Part shown: positions 1 through 7,530 of the stretch, piece by piece | How the letters are laid out: each line of letters opens with the position of its first letter | Position numbering within the stretch: the stretch's first letter is position 1 | From: Saprospiraceae bacterium | GTDB taxonomy: Bacteria > Bacteroidota > Bacteroidia > Chitinophagales > Saprospiraceae | Reading direction: 5' to 3' | NCBI GenBank assembly: GCA_027488855.1 | Contig: JAIYAV010000084.1 | Coordinates: forward strand, 1-32,784 | DNA length: 32,784 nt | The notes under the pieces: generated by a model | Databases searched by the model: none | The model's input: the letters and a program-made list of their open reading frames with translations, nothing else | What the model was told of the DNA's origin: nothing | Position numbers and translations under genes: made by a program

Positions 1-495
1 GATCAAACTAACAAAACCAAACACCAACAAGCTGCCCGTACCAGGGCCCACAAAACCATTGTAAAACCCACAACTCATCCCAACCAGCAGCCCATAAACC
101 GGGATCAACTGCATACTGACCCGAAACTGTTCCTGGTGCCCCAAATCCTTTTTGAAATAGGTGTATACCGCTATAGCAACCATCAACACCAAAATGATCG
201 GCTTCAATACCTCTGAACTGACCAAACTGGAAAACCGTGCACCCAAAAAAGACATGGCCCCAGCACCAATGCCCCCATACAGCACCGTGCGCCAAGGGAT
301 CGCCACCTTGCGGGAGTATTGCCAAGCCGCTACAGCAGTACCCATGAAGGACGCAAAACGATTGGTGCCAATGATGCGTGGCACCGAAAAACTGGGAAAC
401 AGGATGAACATGGCCGGAGCCTGGATCAGTCCTCCTCCGCCCACGATGGCATCTACAAATCCCGCCAACAGCGCGGCTAAACAGGCGTAAATCAT
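1..495 (-). CDS. TauE/SafE family sulfite/organosulfonate exporter-type permease, 3' end cut by the window
   Basis: The reverse strand reads from the ATG at 495 without a stop to base 1, giving 165 residues; the C-terminal part lies outside the window. The N-terminus MIYACLAALLAGFVDAIVGGG is the hallmark first helix of TauE/SafE permeases, with the glycine-rich turn before the next helix. A typical family motif GTNRFASFMGTAVAAWQY follows at about residues 44-61, and a second repeat begins near residue 130 with NGFVGPGTG. Family members are inner-membrane permeases proposed to move sulfite, sulfonates or other small anions; the substrate cannot be read from the sequence. The gene is divergent from the subtilase-like gene. 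A TAACTTTG -7 box sits 24 bases upstream of the ATG. The forward-strand open frame at 161-490 is only its shadow. Confidence 0.9.
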   Translation of the reverse strand, partial: MIYACLAALLAGFVDAIVGGGGLIQAPAMFILFPSFSVPRIIGTNRFASFMGTAVAAWQYSRKVAIPWRTVLYGGIGAGAMSFLGARFSSLVSSEVLKPIILVLMVAIAVYTYFKKDLGHQEQFRVSMQLIPVYGLLVGMSCGFYNGFVGPGTGSLLVFGFVSLI

Positions 496-518
496 TGCTT
501 TTATTGCATTAGTCTTTG

Positions 519-526
519 CAAAGTTA
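519..526 (-). promoter_or_regulatory. Bacteroidota -7 box for the TauE/SafE gene
   Basis: On the minus strand this is TAACTTTG, a perfect match to the TAnnTTTG -7 consensus of the Bacteroidota primary sigma factor, 24 bases before the ATG at 495. No good TTTG -33 box lies at the usual 19-base distance, so the call rests on the -7 box and its position. Confidence 0.5.
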
Positions 527-555
527 AGAATAGCTACAAAAGCGTTACTTTTACC

Positions 556-586
556 TTGCATTTGTCATAAAATCGCTTTATATCTG
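556..586 (+). promoter_or_regulatory. probable promoter of the subtilase-like gene
   Basis: TTG at 556-558, 20 bases of spacer, and TATATCTG at 579-586 (one mismatch to TAnnTTTG). The expected transcript start, near 590-593, falls at or after the TTG codon at 591 that begins the open frame, which argues that translation starts at the ATG at 627. Confidence 0.45.
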
Positions 587-626
587 CACTTTGGCTTCGC
601 TCAGTGCCCCTGTAAAACCCTATATC

Positions 627-1577
627 ATGACACAATTCGACTGGCAAGAACAACTAAAACCAATATTGCCCCCGGAATGGCTGAGTACCCAAGGTAAGGG
701 TGTGAAAATTGCCGTTTTGGACAGTGGTCTCAATCTGGATCACCCTGCCTTCAAACATTTTAACAAAGGCATCGGACACCGCTACAATGCCGCCTTAGCG
801 GGTGATCGCATCCTGTTTGGGGGGAATGATGATGTGAGTGAGCAAAAAACGGACAATACCGACCATGGCACTCCTTGCTTGAGCATCATCAGTGGGCTTC
901 AGGAGGGTGTTTTTAGAGGGATCGCGCCCTTGGCCGAAATTTTTGTGATCAAAGTATCCCGCAAAGTAGCCGGCACTCCCTTCGAGCTTTTTCAGGCACC
1001 CGATTTCATCAATGGGCTTAAAATTGCCAAGGCGCTGAAGGTCGATTTTGCCGTGGCTGCGCTGACTTTTAGCCAAATGAAACTGAGTGATTTTAGCATC
1101 ACCAAACCTGCTGCCAATCAAGCGATTGATGATTTTTTGACCACTGGCACCGAACTGTTCAACTCCGTCAAAAACTACCACGTATTGACCGATGGGGTTT
1201 TGTTGTCCGCAAAATACTTTCCTACCTGGCATCCCCAAGGGATCAATTGTGGCTACGTGCCAGCCCCTGATTTGTTCGAAAAACTACAACAGGATGCTGG
1301 CATTCATTTCTTTTGGGACAATTTCAAACCTGTCGTTTACCGGGCTTCCGGTGAATTGGAAGAAGCGGATTTGTCAACCAGTTATGCCACTTACCTTACT
1401 GCCGGGGTGGCGGCCTTGGGGCTTGCCCACTTAAAAGCTGTGGAAAAAGACAACTTCAAACCGCGCAATCGTGCAGAGCTTTTGCAGATGATGCAAAGTG
1501 TGTCCAAGCCCCTGGAAACCGTAGGCACACAACCAACACTATGCTTATTACACAATAAACTGGAAATCAATCCCTAA
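627..1577 (+). CDS. divergent subtilisin-like (S8) serine peptidase
   Basis: 316 residues from the ATG at 627. The open frame extends to a TTG at 591, but that lies at the predicted transcript start. The three catalytic blocks of the S8 family are present in order: Asp32 in AVLDSGLNLDHPAF, His80 in DHGTPCLSIISG, and Ser252 in STSYATYLTAGVAAL. The last block is usually GTS, here STS. The AGN segment that supplies the oxyanion Asn between His and Ser was not found, and the middle of the protein is atypical. No signal peptide or transmembrane segment is visible, so it is probably cytoplasmic. The next gene, for an exported protein, begins 11 bases after the stop, so the two are probably cotranscribed. 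Activity is likely but not certain because of the missing oxyanion motif. Confidence 0.82.
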   Translation: MTQFDWQEQLKPILPPEWLSTQGKGVKIAVLDSGLNLDHPAFKHFNKGIGHRYNAALAGDRILFGGNDDVSEQKTDNTDHGTPCLSIISGLQEGVFRGIAPLAEIFVIKVSRKVAGTPFELFQAPDFINGLKIAKALKVDFAVAALTFSQMKLSDFSITKPAANQAIDDFLTTGTELFNSVKNYHVLTDGVLLSAKYFPTWHPQGINCGYVPAPDLFEKLQQDAGIHFFWDNFKPVVYRASGELEEADLSTSYATYLTAGVAALGLAHLKAVEKDNFKPRNRAELLQMMQSVSKPLETVGTQPTLCLLHNKLEINP

Positions 1578-1588
1578 AACCTAAACCG

Positions 1589-3577
1589 ATGAAACGACTG
1601 TGCTTAGTTCTTTTAGGCTGTTTTTCCATTTTTGGGCTGTCCGCTCAATCCTTAATTGACGATGCCCTGGCGCTCAAACCTTATTTTGCACCTAGTGGCC
1701 AGCGCCTCGCTCTGCTCAATGTATCTGCGGAGGATGCCCAAAAAGTAGCCAATATCCTGGCACGCTACACCAATGAAAGCAACATTGAATTGGCTTTTGA
1801 AGACAATGCTTTTTTCTCCACCGAGCGGGTACCCAATGCGGATATCCGAATGTTGGGCGATGCGGCCAAAGGGGCTTCACCGTCTTCTTTTGTCACGTAT
1901 TTTGCGGATGGTTTGGCCAAATTCATTGCCACCCGCACCAAGCAAGAGTTGACCAATGCCTTTTTCCGTCGTTTCAAATCTGACCTCGATAATTTTCCGG
2001 TTCTCGATACCCTTTTTCCGGCTACCGGGCTGTTGTTGCGGCGGATCGATACCGATATTTATTTTTTTGACAAATACATTGATGACTTGAGGATTCATTT
2101 CATCAAGGATTTAGAGCGTTTGCCCACGGGCCTGCGTGAATTGGTGGTGGCCGATCGTTCCCGTTTGCGGGCAGGAGAACGGCTGTGGATGGCCGATTTG
2201 TTGCAGGTATCTCAAATGTTTCTCGACGGTTTTGGCATCAAAGAATCCTTGGACTATTTGGCTTCGGATGAAACCCAGATGTTCAGCAAACTCCGCGAAA
2301 TCAGCGGTGATACCAGCGAATTCCGCAGAGTAGCCAACCTCTCCGCAGCTTTTCGCACCACCCGCCTGCTGATGCAAGCGGTAGAAGTACTGCCTGAAGC
2401 TGGAGCCCGGAATGGCGGTGAAAAAAGCCCCCCCAAGTGGGTTGCGTCCGATAAATTGTACCGGGCGCTGAACGACCCTATCGTTCGGGATTTGATTTTG
2501 GGCCTCTTGTTTCAGCAAGGGGTACACATCGATTTTTCCAACAATCAAGCCCAGCGGATTCCTTTCCGGGAAATATTGAGTTCGGTTAAAAATGAAGTGC
2601 CCAAACTGGAAATATTCAAGAACGCGCTCAATGATTTGGTGACCGACTTACGCCAGGCACAATCCAGCATCGGCGAAGTACAAGGGCTTGCACCGGATGA
2701 TGACAACAAAATGGCAACTTACTACCGCTTGTTTGATGCAGCCTTTGGCGCTTTTCAGGCGGGCATGAAAATCAAAAACCTGATTGCCGTTCCCAAAAAT
2801 ACCGAAGACAATAAAATGTTCTTTGTCATTCGTCAGCTCAGTGAGTTGAACATGCACTTGCGCAGCAAAGCGTATGGCTCGGCGGTGATCAACATGGGCA
2901 ATGTGATCGATACCTTGTCCTGGAAATTGCTGATGAACAAACGCAAGAGCCTCAAGGCTGGTCAACCTGTCATGGAGCAATCTTCGTTCTCCTCCTATTT
3001 CTGGCGTTACGGCAGCTTTATGGCCGCAGTAGCCGAAGCCAAAAACTCTGATGAAGTCGCTTATGCCATTGACCGCATTGCTTTACCTCCTGGCAGCGCA
3101 GCGATGAAAAAGAGCAGCGCATTCTCTTTGATGATCAACGCTTATGGAGGTGTCAGCGGCGGGGTTGAATTTTTAGGGCAAGGCATTGGACAAGGTCGCG
3201 ATGCCAAAACTTTACTTGCACCCTGGGCACCACTGGGCTTTGATTTTAGTTTCGGCAATAAAAAGGGCAATGCCAGCACAGGTTTATTTTTGCCCTTCAT
3301 CGACGTAGGTGCGCTGGCTGCTTTCCGCTTGGGGGATACGCAGTCAGCCGATGTTCCTCAACTCAAATGGAGCAACATCATCGCGCCGGGCGCTTACCTG
3401 GTGTTTGGCTTTTCAAAGGCTGCCCCGCTGAGTTTCAGCATTGGAGGCCAGTTGGGGCCAAACTTGCGCAAGGTGAACACCCAAGGCATTACCCTCGATG
3501 ACCAGCGTGGCTATCGGATTGGTGCAACCCTGGCGATAGATATTCCGGTATTGCGATTGGTCGGTGGACAAAAATAA
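1589..3577 (+). CDS. exported protein of unknown function, 662 residues
   Basis: No family is recognised. The N-terminus (MKRLCLVLLGCFSIFGLSAQ) is a clear Sec signal peptide with a likely cut after AQ at residue 20. Residues from about 25 to 520 look mainly alpha-helical, rich in Leu, Arg and Asp. The last 140 residues change character: Gly-rich segments such as GGVEFLGQGIGQGRD and an end alternating aromatic and small residues (FDFSFG, YLVFGFS, SFSIGGQLGPNL), which suggests a C-terminal beta-sheet domain, perhaps outer-membrane associated. It begins 11 bases after the subtilase-like gene and is probably translated from the same mRNA. A role as substrate or partner of that peptidase is possible but only inferred from position. 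Confidence 0.75.
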   Translation: MKRLCLVLLGCFSIFGLSAQSLIDDALALKPYFAPSGQRLALLNVSAEDAQKVANILARYTNESNIELAFEDNAFFSTERVPNADIRMLGDAAKGASPSSFVTYFADGLAKFIATRTKQELTNAFFRRFKSDLDNFPVLDTLFPATGLLLRRIDTDIYFFDKYIDDLRIHFIKDLERLPTGLRELVVADRSRLRAGERLWMADLLQVSQMFLDGFGIKESLDYLASDETQMFSKLREISGDTSEFRRVANLSAAFRTTRLLMQAVEVLPEAGARNGGEKSPPKWVASDKLYRALNDPIVRDLILGLLFQQGVHIDFSNNQAQRIPFREILSSVKNEVPKLEIFKNALNDLVTDLRQAQSSIGEVQGLAPDDDNKMATYYRLFDAAFGAFQAGMKIKNLIAVPKNTEDNKMFFVIRQLSELNMHLRSKAYGSAVINMGNVIDTLSWKLLMNKRKSLKAGQPVMEQSSFSSYFWRYGSFMAAVAEAKNSDEVAYAIDRIALPPGSAAMKKSSAFSLMINAYGGVSGGVEFLGQGIGQGRDAKTLLAPWAPLGFDFSFGNKKGNASTGLFLPFIDVGALAAFRLGDTQSADVPQLKWSNIIAPGAYLVFGFSKAAPLSFSIGGQLGPNLRKVNTQGITLDDQRGYRIGATLAIDIPVLRLVGGQK

Positions 3578-3592
3578 ACCTATGGATTTTAA

Positions 3593-3620
3593 ATTCATCA
3601 CTCATTATTCATCACTCATC
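3593..3620 (+). repeat. two tandem 14-bp copies of ATTCATCACTCATY
   Basis: ATTCATCACTCATT (3593-3606) is followed directly by ATTCATCACTCATC (3607-3620), 13 of 14 bases identical, in the gap before the DUF1330 gene. No function is evident. Confidence 0.6.
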
Positions 3621-3631
3621 ATTCTTTTACC

Positions 3632-3928
3632 ATGCCTGCATACGTCATCGTTCAAGTAAAAGTCAACGAACCCATTGAATACGAAATATACAAATCATTG
3701 ACCCCTGCATCCATTAATGCTTATGGGGGGCGCTTCATCGTACGGGGCGCTGCCGTAGAAACCTTGGAAGGAAGCTGGGCTCCCGGTCGTTTGGTCGTCC
3801 TGGAGTTCCCGGACAAAGCCACCGCCCAAGCCTGGTGGGATTCGGAAGAATACGCCCCCGCCAAAGCCATTCGGCAGCGTACCGCGGAAACGGAAATGAT
3901 TTTGGTGGAGGGGTTTATTCCCGCGTAG
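3632..3928 (+). CDS. DUF1330 family protein
   Basis: 98 residues, the usual length of this small ferredoxin-like alpha/beta family. Typical features are the start PAYVIVQVKV, the GGRFIVRG turn near residue 31, and the block RLVVLEFPDKATAQAWWDS followed by AKAIRQRTAE. The family has no firmly established reaction; structures show dimeric alpha/beta barrels. The gene starts 54 bases after the large exported protein and ends in a TAG inside a hairpin repeat cluster. No signal peptide, so cytoplasmic. Confidence 0.88.
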   Translation: MPAYVIVQVKVNEPIEYEIYKSLTPASINAYGGRFIVRGAAVETLEGSWAPGRLVVLEFPDKATAQAWWDSEEYAPAKAIRQRTAETEMILVEGFIPA

Positions 3929-4017
3929 GGACAACCCTACGTGGTTGTCCACATTCGCGCCGCATGGGCAAAACGGACACAGGGCAACCACGCAGGGCAA
4001 CCACGCAAGGGTTGCCC
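3924..4017. repeat. cluster of short palindromes built on GG(A/G)CAACC
   Basis: GGACAACC (3929-3936) pairs with GGTTGTCC (3943-3950); an alternative hairpin CGTAGGG/CCCTACG uses 3924-3930 and 3935-3941. A 13-bp tandem repeat GGGCAACCACGCA occupies 3982-3994 and 3995-4007, and GGGCAACC (3995-4002) pairs with GGTTGCCC (4010-4017). It looks like a REP-type intergenic repeat. The first hairpin overlaps the DUF1330 stop codon and could also slow or end transcription, though it has no T-run. Confidence 0.6.
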
Positions 4018-4053
4018 ATACGTGCGATAGGGTAAACCATTCATAAAAAAACA

Positions 4054-4068
4054 TTTGTTTAAACGAAT
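4054..4068 (+). promoter_or_regulatory. candidate MarR operator 1
   Basis: TTTGTTTAAACGAAT is a near-perfect palindrome around GTTTAAAC, the kind of site bound by dimeric MarR proteins. The reverse complement of 4555-4569, in front of the next gene, matches it at 14 of 15 positions. It overlaps the -33 box, so binding would repress the regulator's own gene. Confidence 0.55.
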
Positions 4069-4084
4069 ATCTCTATTAACTTTG
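4054..4084 (+). promoter_or_regulatory. consensus Bacteroidota promoter of the MarR gene
   Basis: TTTG at 4054-4057, exactly 19 bases, then TAACTTTG at 4077-4084: a perfect TTTG-N19-TAnnTTTG promoter. The ATG at 4089 begins only four bases after the -7 box, so the transcript should start at or within a couple of bases of the start codon. The MarR-site candidate at 4054-4068 covers the -33 box and part of the spacer. Confidence 0.8.
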
Positions 4085-4088
4085 CCCA

Positions 4089-4538
4089 ATGAAGATCGAA
4101 GAACTGATCAAGCAGACCAAGTTTGTTTCGCCACTGCAGAAGGCCATGCTCAATCTGATCTATACCTACCATTGGCATATGGATCAGGCTGCAGAGCTAT
4201 TCAAACCCTTGGGAATTACCATGCAACAGTTCAACGTATTGCGCATTCTGCGGGGGAAGTATCCTGAATTTGTGCCAGTAGGGGATGTCAAAGCAGTTAT
4301 GTTGGATAAAAACCCGGACTTGACTCGCCTCTGTGATCGATTGCAGGAAAAGGGCTGGATTGAACGGGAAACCAACGCTTGTAACCGGCGTCAGGTTTTA
4401 TTGCGCATTGCCAAACCAGGTTTGGAGCTGCTGGAAAAAATGGAGCCTCTCCTTCAACAACAGGCGAAAAAAATGGACCACCTCAGCGATGAGGAAGCAG
4501 AGTTGCTTTCCGATTTATTGGATAAAATACGAGGGTGA
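4089..4538 (+). CDS. MarR family winged-helix transcriptional regulator
   Basis: 149 residues, a typical MarR length. Helices 1-2 (residues 5-38) form the dimer arm. The winged helix runs from ITMQQFNVLRIL (43-54) through the recognition helix NPDLTRLCDRLQEKGWIER (75-93) to the wing NRRQVLLRIA (99-108). The C-terminal helices (111-149) complete the dimer interface. The protein is a cytoplasmic DNA-binding dimer, probably responding to a small lipophilic or oxidising ligand as in the family. ATG 4089 is used because homology begins there and it sits right behind a perfect promoter. It lies 58 bases before a small membrane protein gene that carries the same palindrome, so that gene is the likely target along with marR itself. 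Confidence 0.9.
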   Translation: MKIEELIKQTKFVSPLQKAMLNLIYTYHWHMDQAAELFKPLGITMQQFNVLRILRGKYPEFVPVGDVKAVMLDKNPDLTRLCDRLQEKGWIERETNACNRRQVLLRIAKPGLELLEKMEPLLQQQAKKMDHLSDEEAELLSDLLDKIRG

Positions 4539-4554
4539 TTTTTTTTACTCTAAA

Positions 4555-4569
4555 ATTCGTCTAAACAAA
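4555..4569 (-). promoter_or_regulatory. candidate MarR operator 2
   Basis: On the minus strand this is TTTGTTTAGACGAAT, 14 of 15 bases identical to the site at 4054-4068. It lies 28-42 bases upstream of the membrane protein ATG at 4597, where a promoter would be expected. A weak -7-like AAATTTTG (4567-4574) overlaps its end. Confidence 0.5.
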
Positions 4570-4596
4570 TTTTGTTCAACCATTAAAACAGCTAAA

Positions 4597-5016
4597 ATGT
4601 CAAGTATTGAAAAAATTGCGGCGAAAAAACTCCTTTGGGTTGCGCCATTAGCCGGGGCAATCGCTGCCGCCATCAACAGTGTATTGTTCCTGATTGGCTC
4701 GGCCATTGGCTTAATGGACGCGTCGGTATTGGTTCCTGGGATGGATACGCCCATTACGATTGTTCCAGTAATTATGTCCTCCATTATCCCCAGTTTGATT
4801 GCTGGATTGGTACTGGGAGTAATGAATTATTTTCTGAACAAGCCATTTAAAGTGTTCAGGATTGTTGCTCTGGTACTGCTGATTTTGACTTTTGCCAACC
4901 CCTTTATGGGTATCCCCGGTATTCCGTTGGGCATGGGGATTTGGCTGAATGTAATGCACGTAGTAGTAGCTGGGGCAGTGGTGTATTGCTTTGGTCGATT
5001 TACGGCAAAAGCTTAA
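4597..5016 (+). CDS. DUF6069-like four-helix membrane protein
   Basis: 139 residues from the ATG at 4597; the longer open frame starting at 4333 overlaps marR and is rejected. The sequence is almost wholly hydrophobic, with four predicted helices near residues 12-38 (LLWVAPLAGAIAAAINSVLF), 52-78, 87-103 and 112-133. It resembles DUF6069 proteins, which share the opening basic residues, LLW(V)xPLA and a four-helix plan; the function is unknown. It follows marR and has a copy of the same palindrome upstream, so it is probably controlled by that regulator. A strong terminator follows 24 bases after the stop. Confidence 0.8.
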   Translation: MSSIEKIAAKKLLWVAPLAGAIAAAINSVLFLIGSAIGLMDASVLVPGMDTPITIVPVIMSSIIPSLIAGLVLGVMNYFLNKPFKVFRIVALVLLILTFANPFMGIPGIPLGMGIWLNVMHVVVAGAVVYCFGRFTAKA

Positions 5017-5040
5017 CGCAGTAAAGAAATGATTTACAGA

Positions 5041-5086
5041 TTGTATTGAAAGCATTGATTTGGCTTTCAATACAATTTTATTTTTC
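5041..5086 (+). terminator. Rho-independent terminator after the marR/DUF6069 pair
   Basis: A perfect 13-bp stem (TTGTATTGAAAGC at 5041-5053 with its complement at 5063-5075) and a 9-base loop are followed by TTTTATTTTTC. It closes the transcript of the membrane protein gene. Confidence 0.85.
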
Positions 5087-5251
5087 GTAAAAACCGTTGA
5101 AATATAATTGCCACTATTTTAAAAAATTACCTAGTTTTACCCAATTGATTCAATCCAGCATCTTTAAATAGAGCGTATATATTTACTTCCTGCCCACTAA
5201 GAAGTGTAATCAAGTACTCATTAATTTCTTGGACACCAAATTGACTGAGTA

Positions 5252-5872
5252 ATGAAAATTCAGCCTAAAGTCGCTTTGTGCAGTTTGTTGATTGGACTGT
5301 TCTTCGTCCTCCCTCTTTTGGCTCAATCTCTAACGCCAGCAGAAAAAGCCAAAAAAGCCGCCGAAGAAAAGGTCAAAAAACAGGCCTACGTCAAAAAATA
5401 TTCCTGGCTCGCCATTGAAGAAATGCGCCGCACGGGCATTCCCGCCAGTATCAAACTAGCTCAAGCCATTGTAGAATCCCATTCTGGCACCAGCCCCTTG
5501 GCCAAGGAGGCCAACAATCATTTTGGCCTAAAGTGTGGCAAAGAATGGACAGGAAAAACCATGTTTCGCCTGGATGACGATCGGGATGCCAATGGCTTTC
5601 TGATTGAATCCTGTTTTCAATCCTACACCACCATTCGGGAATCCTATATGCGCCACTCCGACCATTTGTTGAATCCCGCTAAAATGGATCGCTACGGCTA
5701 TCTCTTTGCACTGGATGTGCTGGACTACCGCGCCTGGGCGGAGGGTTTGCAAAAGGGGGGCTATTCAACCAATCCATTGTATGCCCAAATCTTGGTTCAG
5801 ACCATTGATGAATTGGCTTTACGGGAGTACGATTTACGAGTACTCAATGAAATGAATGCTGGGCGAAATTAA
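5252..5872 (+). CDS. exported glucosaminidase (GH73-type peptidoglycan hydrolase)
   Basis: 206 residues. A signal peptide spans residues 1-25 (cut after LLAQ), then a Lys/Glu/Ala-rich helix (29-50), then a complete glucosaminidase domain (about 52-195). The catalytic Glu is expected at residue 75 in AIVESHSGTSPLA. Further family marks are NNHFGLKC (88-95), the SYTTIRESYMRHSDHL block (124-139) and the GYSTNPLYAQ segment near 170, which carries the conserved Tyr. Such enzymes cut the N-acetylglucosaminyl bond of peptidoglycan in the periplasm, for growth or cell separation. It stands alone, 128 bases before mlaE; no SH3 or LysM cell-wall binding domain follows, so this is the minimal form. Confidence 0.9.
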   Translation: MKIQPKVALCSLLIGLFFVLPLLAQSLTPAEKAKKAAEEKVKKQAYVKKYSWLAIEEMRRTGIPASIKLAQAIVESHSGTSPLAKEANNHFGLKCGKEWTGKTMFRLDDDRDANGFLIESCFQSYTTIRESYMRHSDHLLNPAKMDRYGYLFALDVLDYRAWAEGLQKGGYSTNPLYAQILVQTIDELALREYDLRVLNEMNAGRN

Positions 5873-5999
5873 GGGAGACCTATCAAATGTAGTGACAAAA
5901 ATCATTGACAGTCAATTTATTCCTCATTTTGTGGGCATTTGAATTATCTGCATTTTGGTACTGAGCTAAACAAACATTCCTTAGCTCCGTGCCAGAACC

Positions 6000-6773
6000 A
6001 TGCTACATTTACCACCACTCCCTGAAAGCACCCGGCTCTTTTTGCGAGATACGGGTGAAATGAGCCGGTTCATTGGCCGTTTTTTTGTAGAGGGCCTACG
6101 TCCGCGTTACGAAGTGGCGGAGTTCATTCACCAGTGTTTTGTCATTGGTTACAAGTCATTGCCTTTAATTGCGCTAACCGCATTCATTATTGGGCTGGTA
6201 CTCACCATGCAATTGCACCCCACGATGGTGTTTTACGGGATTGAAGCCCAGATCCCGGCGATGGTGGGGATTGCCATCATCCGCGAAATAGGCCCGATTT
6301 TGACTGCCTTGATCTTTGCGGGGAAAATTGGCTCCAGCATCGGCGCAGAACTGGGTTCGATGAAAGTAACCGAGCAGATCGATGCCATGGAGGTTTCGGG
6401 CACCAATCCTTTCAAATACCTGGTGGTAACCCGCACCTTTGCTGCCATGCTCACCCTTCCTTTTCTCGTCATCATTGCCGATGCCATCTCTTTGTATGGC
6501 TCTTATTTGGGGGTCAACATTTACGAAAACCTGAGCTTCCACCTCTTTTACGAAAAAATCCTGGACTACCTCTTTTTTATGGACATCCTGCCTGCATTCA
6601 TCAAAACCTTCTTTTTTGGCTTTGCGGTAGGCATTATTGGTTGTTTCAAGGGGTATTATTCCAATAAAGGCACCGAAGGGGTAGGCCGCTCCGCCAATTC
6701 GGCGGTGGTGGTATCCTCCGTGGCCATTTTTATCCTGGACCTGATCGCTGTACAGGTCACTGACTTATTGTAA
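6000..6773 (+). CDS. mlaE: MlaE-type permease of a phospholipid/lipid ABC transporter
   Basis: 257 residues with the permease fold of the MlaE/YrbE family: an N-terminal amphipathic helix (residues 5-30), then about five transmembrane helices. Diagnostic segments are IREIGPILTALIFAGKIGSSIGAELG at about 96-121, which contains the conserved Glu-Ile-Gly-Pro turn, followed by MKVTEQIDAMEVSGTNPF, and GxxxGCFKGYYSNKGTEGVG near 215-233, the coupling region towards the ATPase. It sits in the inner membrane as a dimer with MlaF and MlaD and moves phospholipids between inner and outer membrane. The gene is separated from mlaF by one base, so they are cotranscribed and probably translationally coupled. 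Confidence 0.95.
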   Translation: MLHLPPLPESTRLFLRDTGEMSRFIGRFFVEGLRPRYEVAEFIHQCFVIGYKSLPLIALTAFIIGLVLTMQLHPTMVFYGIEAQIPAMVGIAIIREIGPILTALIFAGKIGSSIGAELGSMKVTEQIDAMEVSGTNPFKYLVVTRTFAAMLTLPFLVIIADAISLYGSYLGVNIYENLSFHLFYEKILDYLFFMDILPAFIKTFFFGFAVGIIGCFKGYYSNKGTEGVGRSANSAVVVSSVAIFILDLIAVQVTDLL

Positions 6774-6774
6774 G

Positions 6775-7524
6775 ATGAAAAAGCAAACTGATTCAGCCGT
6801 GGCGGTTATTCAGATTCACGATCTTTGTAAGTCTTTCGGGACCAACCAAGTACTGGATCACTTTAACCTGGAATTGCACCAGGGCGAAAGCCTGGTGGTA
6901 CTGGGCCGCTCTGGCTCGGGTAAGTCAGTTTTGATCAAATGTATCATTGGTTTGATTGAACCGGATCGCGGCAGCGTTGAGGTACTTGGGCAAAATGTAA
7001 AGGATTTGGACCATGTCGGACTGGATAAAATGCGTACCCAGGTAGGTTTTTTGTTCCAAAGCAATGCCCTGTACGATTCGATGACGGTACGGGAAAACCT
7101 TGAATTTCCACTGCGGAGACATTCCATCAACCTGAGCCAGGAAGAAGTAAACAAACTGGTCATGGAAGCCCTGGAGAGTGTGGGCCTGGAACATACTGTG
7201 GACCTGATGCCTGCTGAACTTTCCGGCGGCATGCGCAAACGCATCGCCCTGGCCAGAACCCTGATCCTCAAACCCGCGATCATCCTCTACGACGAACCCA
7301 CCACTGGCCTGGATGCCATCACTAGCCTGGAAATCATTGCACTGATGAAATCCATCAATGAACGTTACCAGACTTCCTCCATCATCATTACGCACGACAT
7401 GAAATGTGTACAACTGGCCGCCGATCGAGTTGCCATCCTGATCGATGGAAAATGTTACGCTGAAGGGACTTACGATACACTGCGACAGTCTACTGATGAA
7501 AAAATTCACCCATTCTTTCAATAA
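6775..7524 (+). CDS. mlaF: MlaF-type ABC transporter ATPase
   Basis: 249 residues. Walker A is GRSGSGKS (44-51), the Q-loop is FLFQSNALYDSMTV (92-105), the signature is LSGGMRKRIALAR (149-161), and Walker B is ILYDEPTTGLD (170-180), followed by the switch His in IITHDM. The LSGGMRKR form is typical of the MlaF branch. It is the cytoplasmic motor of the lipid transporter. Six bases separate it from mlaD. No MlaB (STAS) gene is adjacent, as is common in Bacteroidota. Confidence 0.96.
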   Translation: MKKQTDSAVAVIQIHDLCKSFGTNQVLDHFNLELHQGESLVVLGRSGSGKSVLIKCIIGLIEPDRGSVEVLGQNVKDLDHVGLDKMRTQVGFLFQSNALYDSMTVRENLEFPLRRHSINLSQEEVNKLVMEALESVGLEHTVDLMPAELSGGMRKRIALARTLILKPAIILYDEPTTGLDAITSLEIIALMKSINERYQTSSIIITHDMKCVQLAADRVAILIDGKCYAEGTYDTLRQSTDEKIHPFFQ

Positions 7525-7530
7525 CAGACC

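Noticed and set aside
591-626. Extension of the subtilase-like protein to the TTG at 591 (MASLSAPVKPYI)
   Set aside because: The -7 box at 579-586 puts the transcript start at about this position, and the ATG at 627 starts a more typical sequence.
4333-4596. N-terminal extension of the DUF6069-like protein through the end of marR
   Set aside because: The extra part overlaps marR in another frame and has no membrane-protein character.
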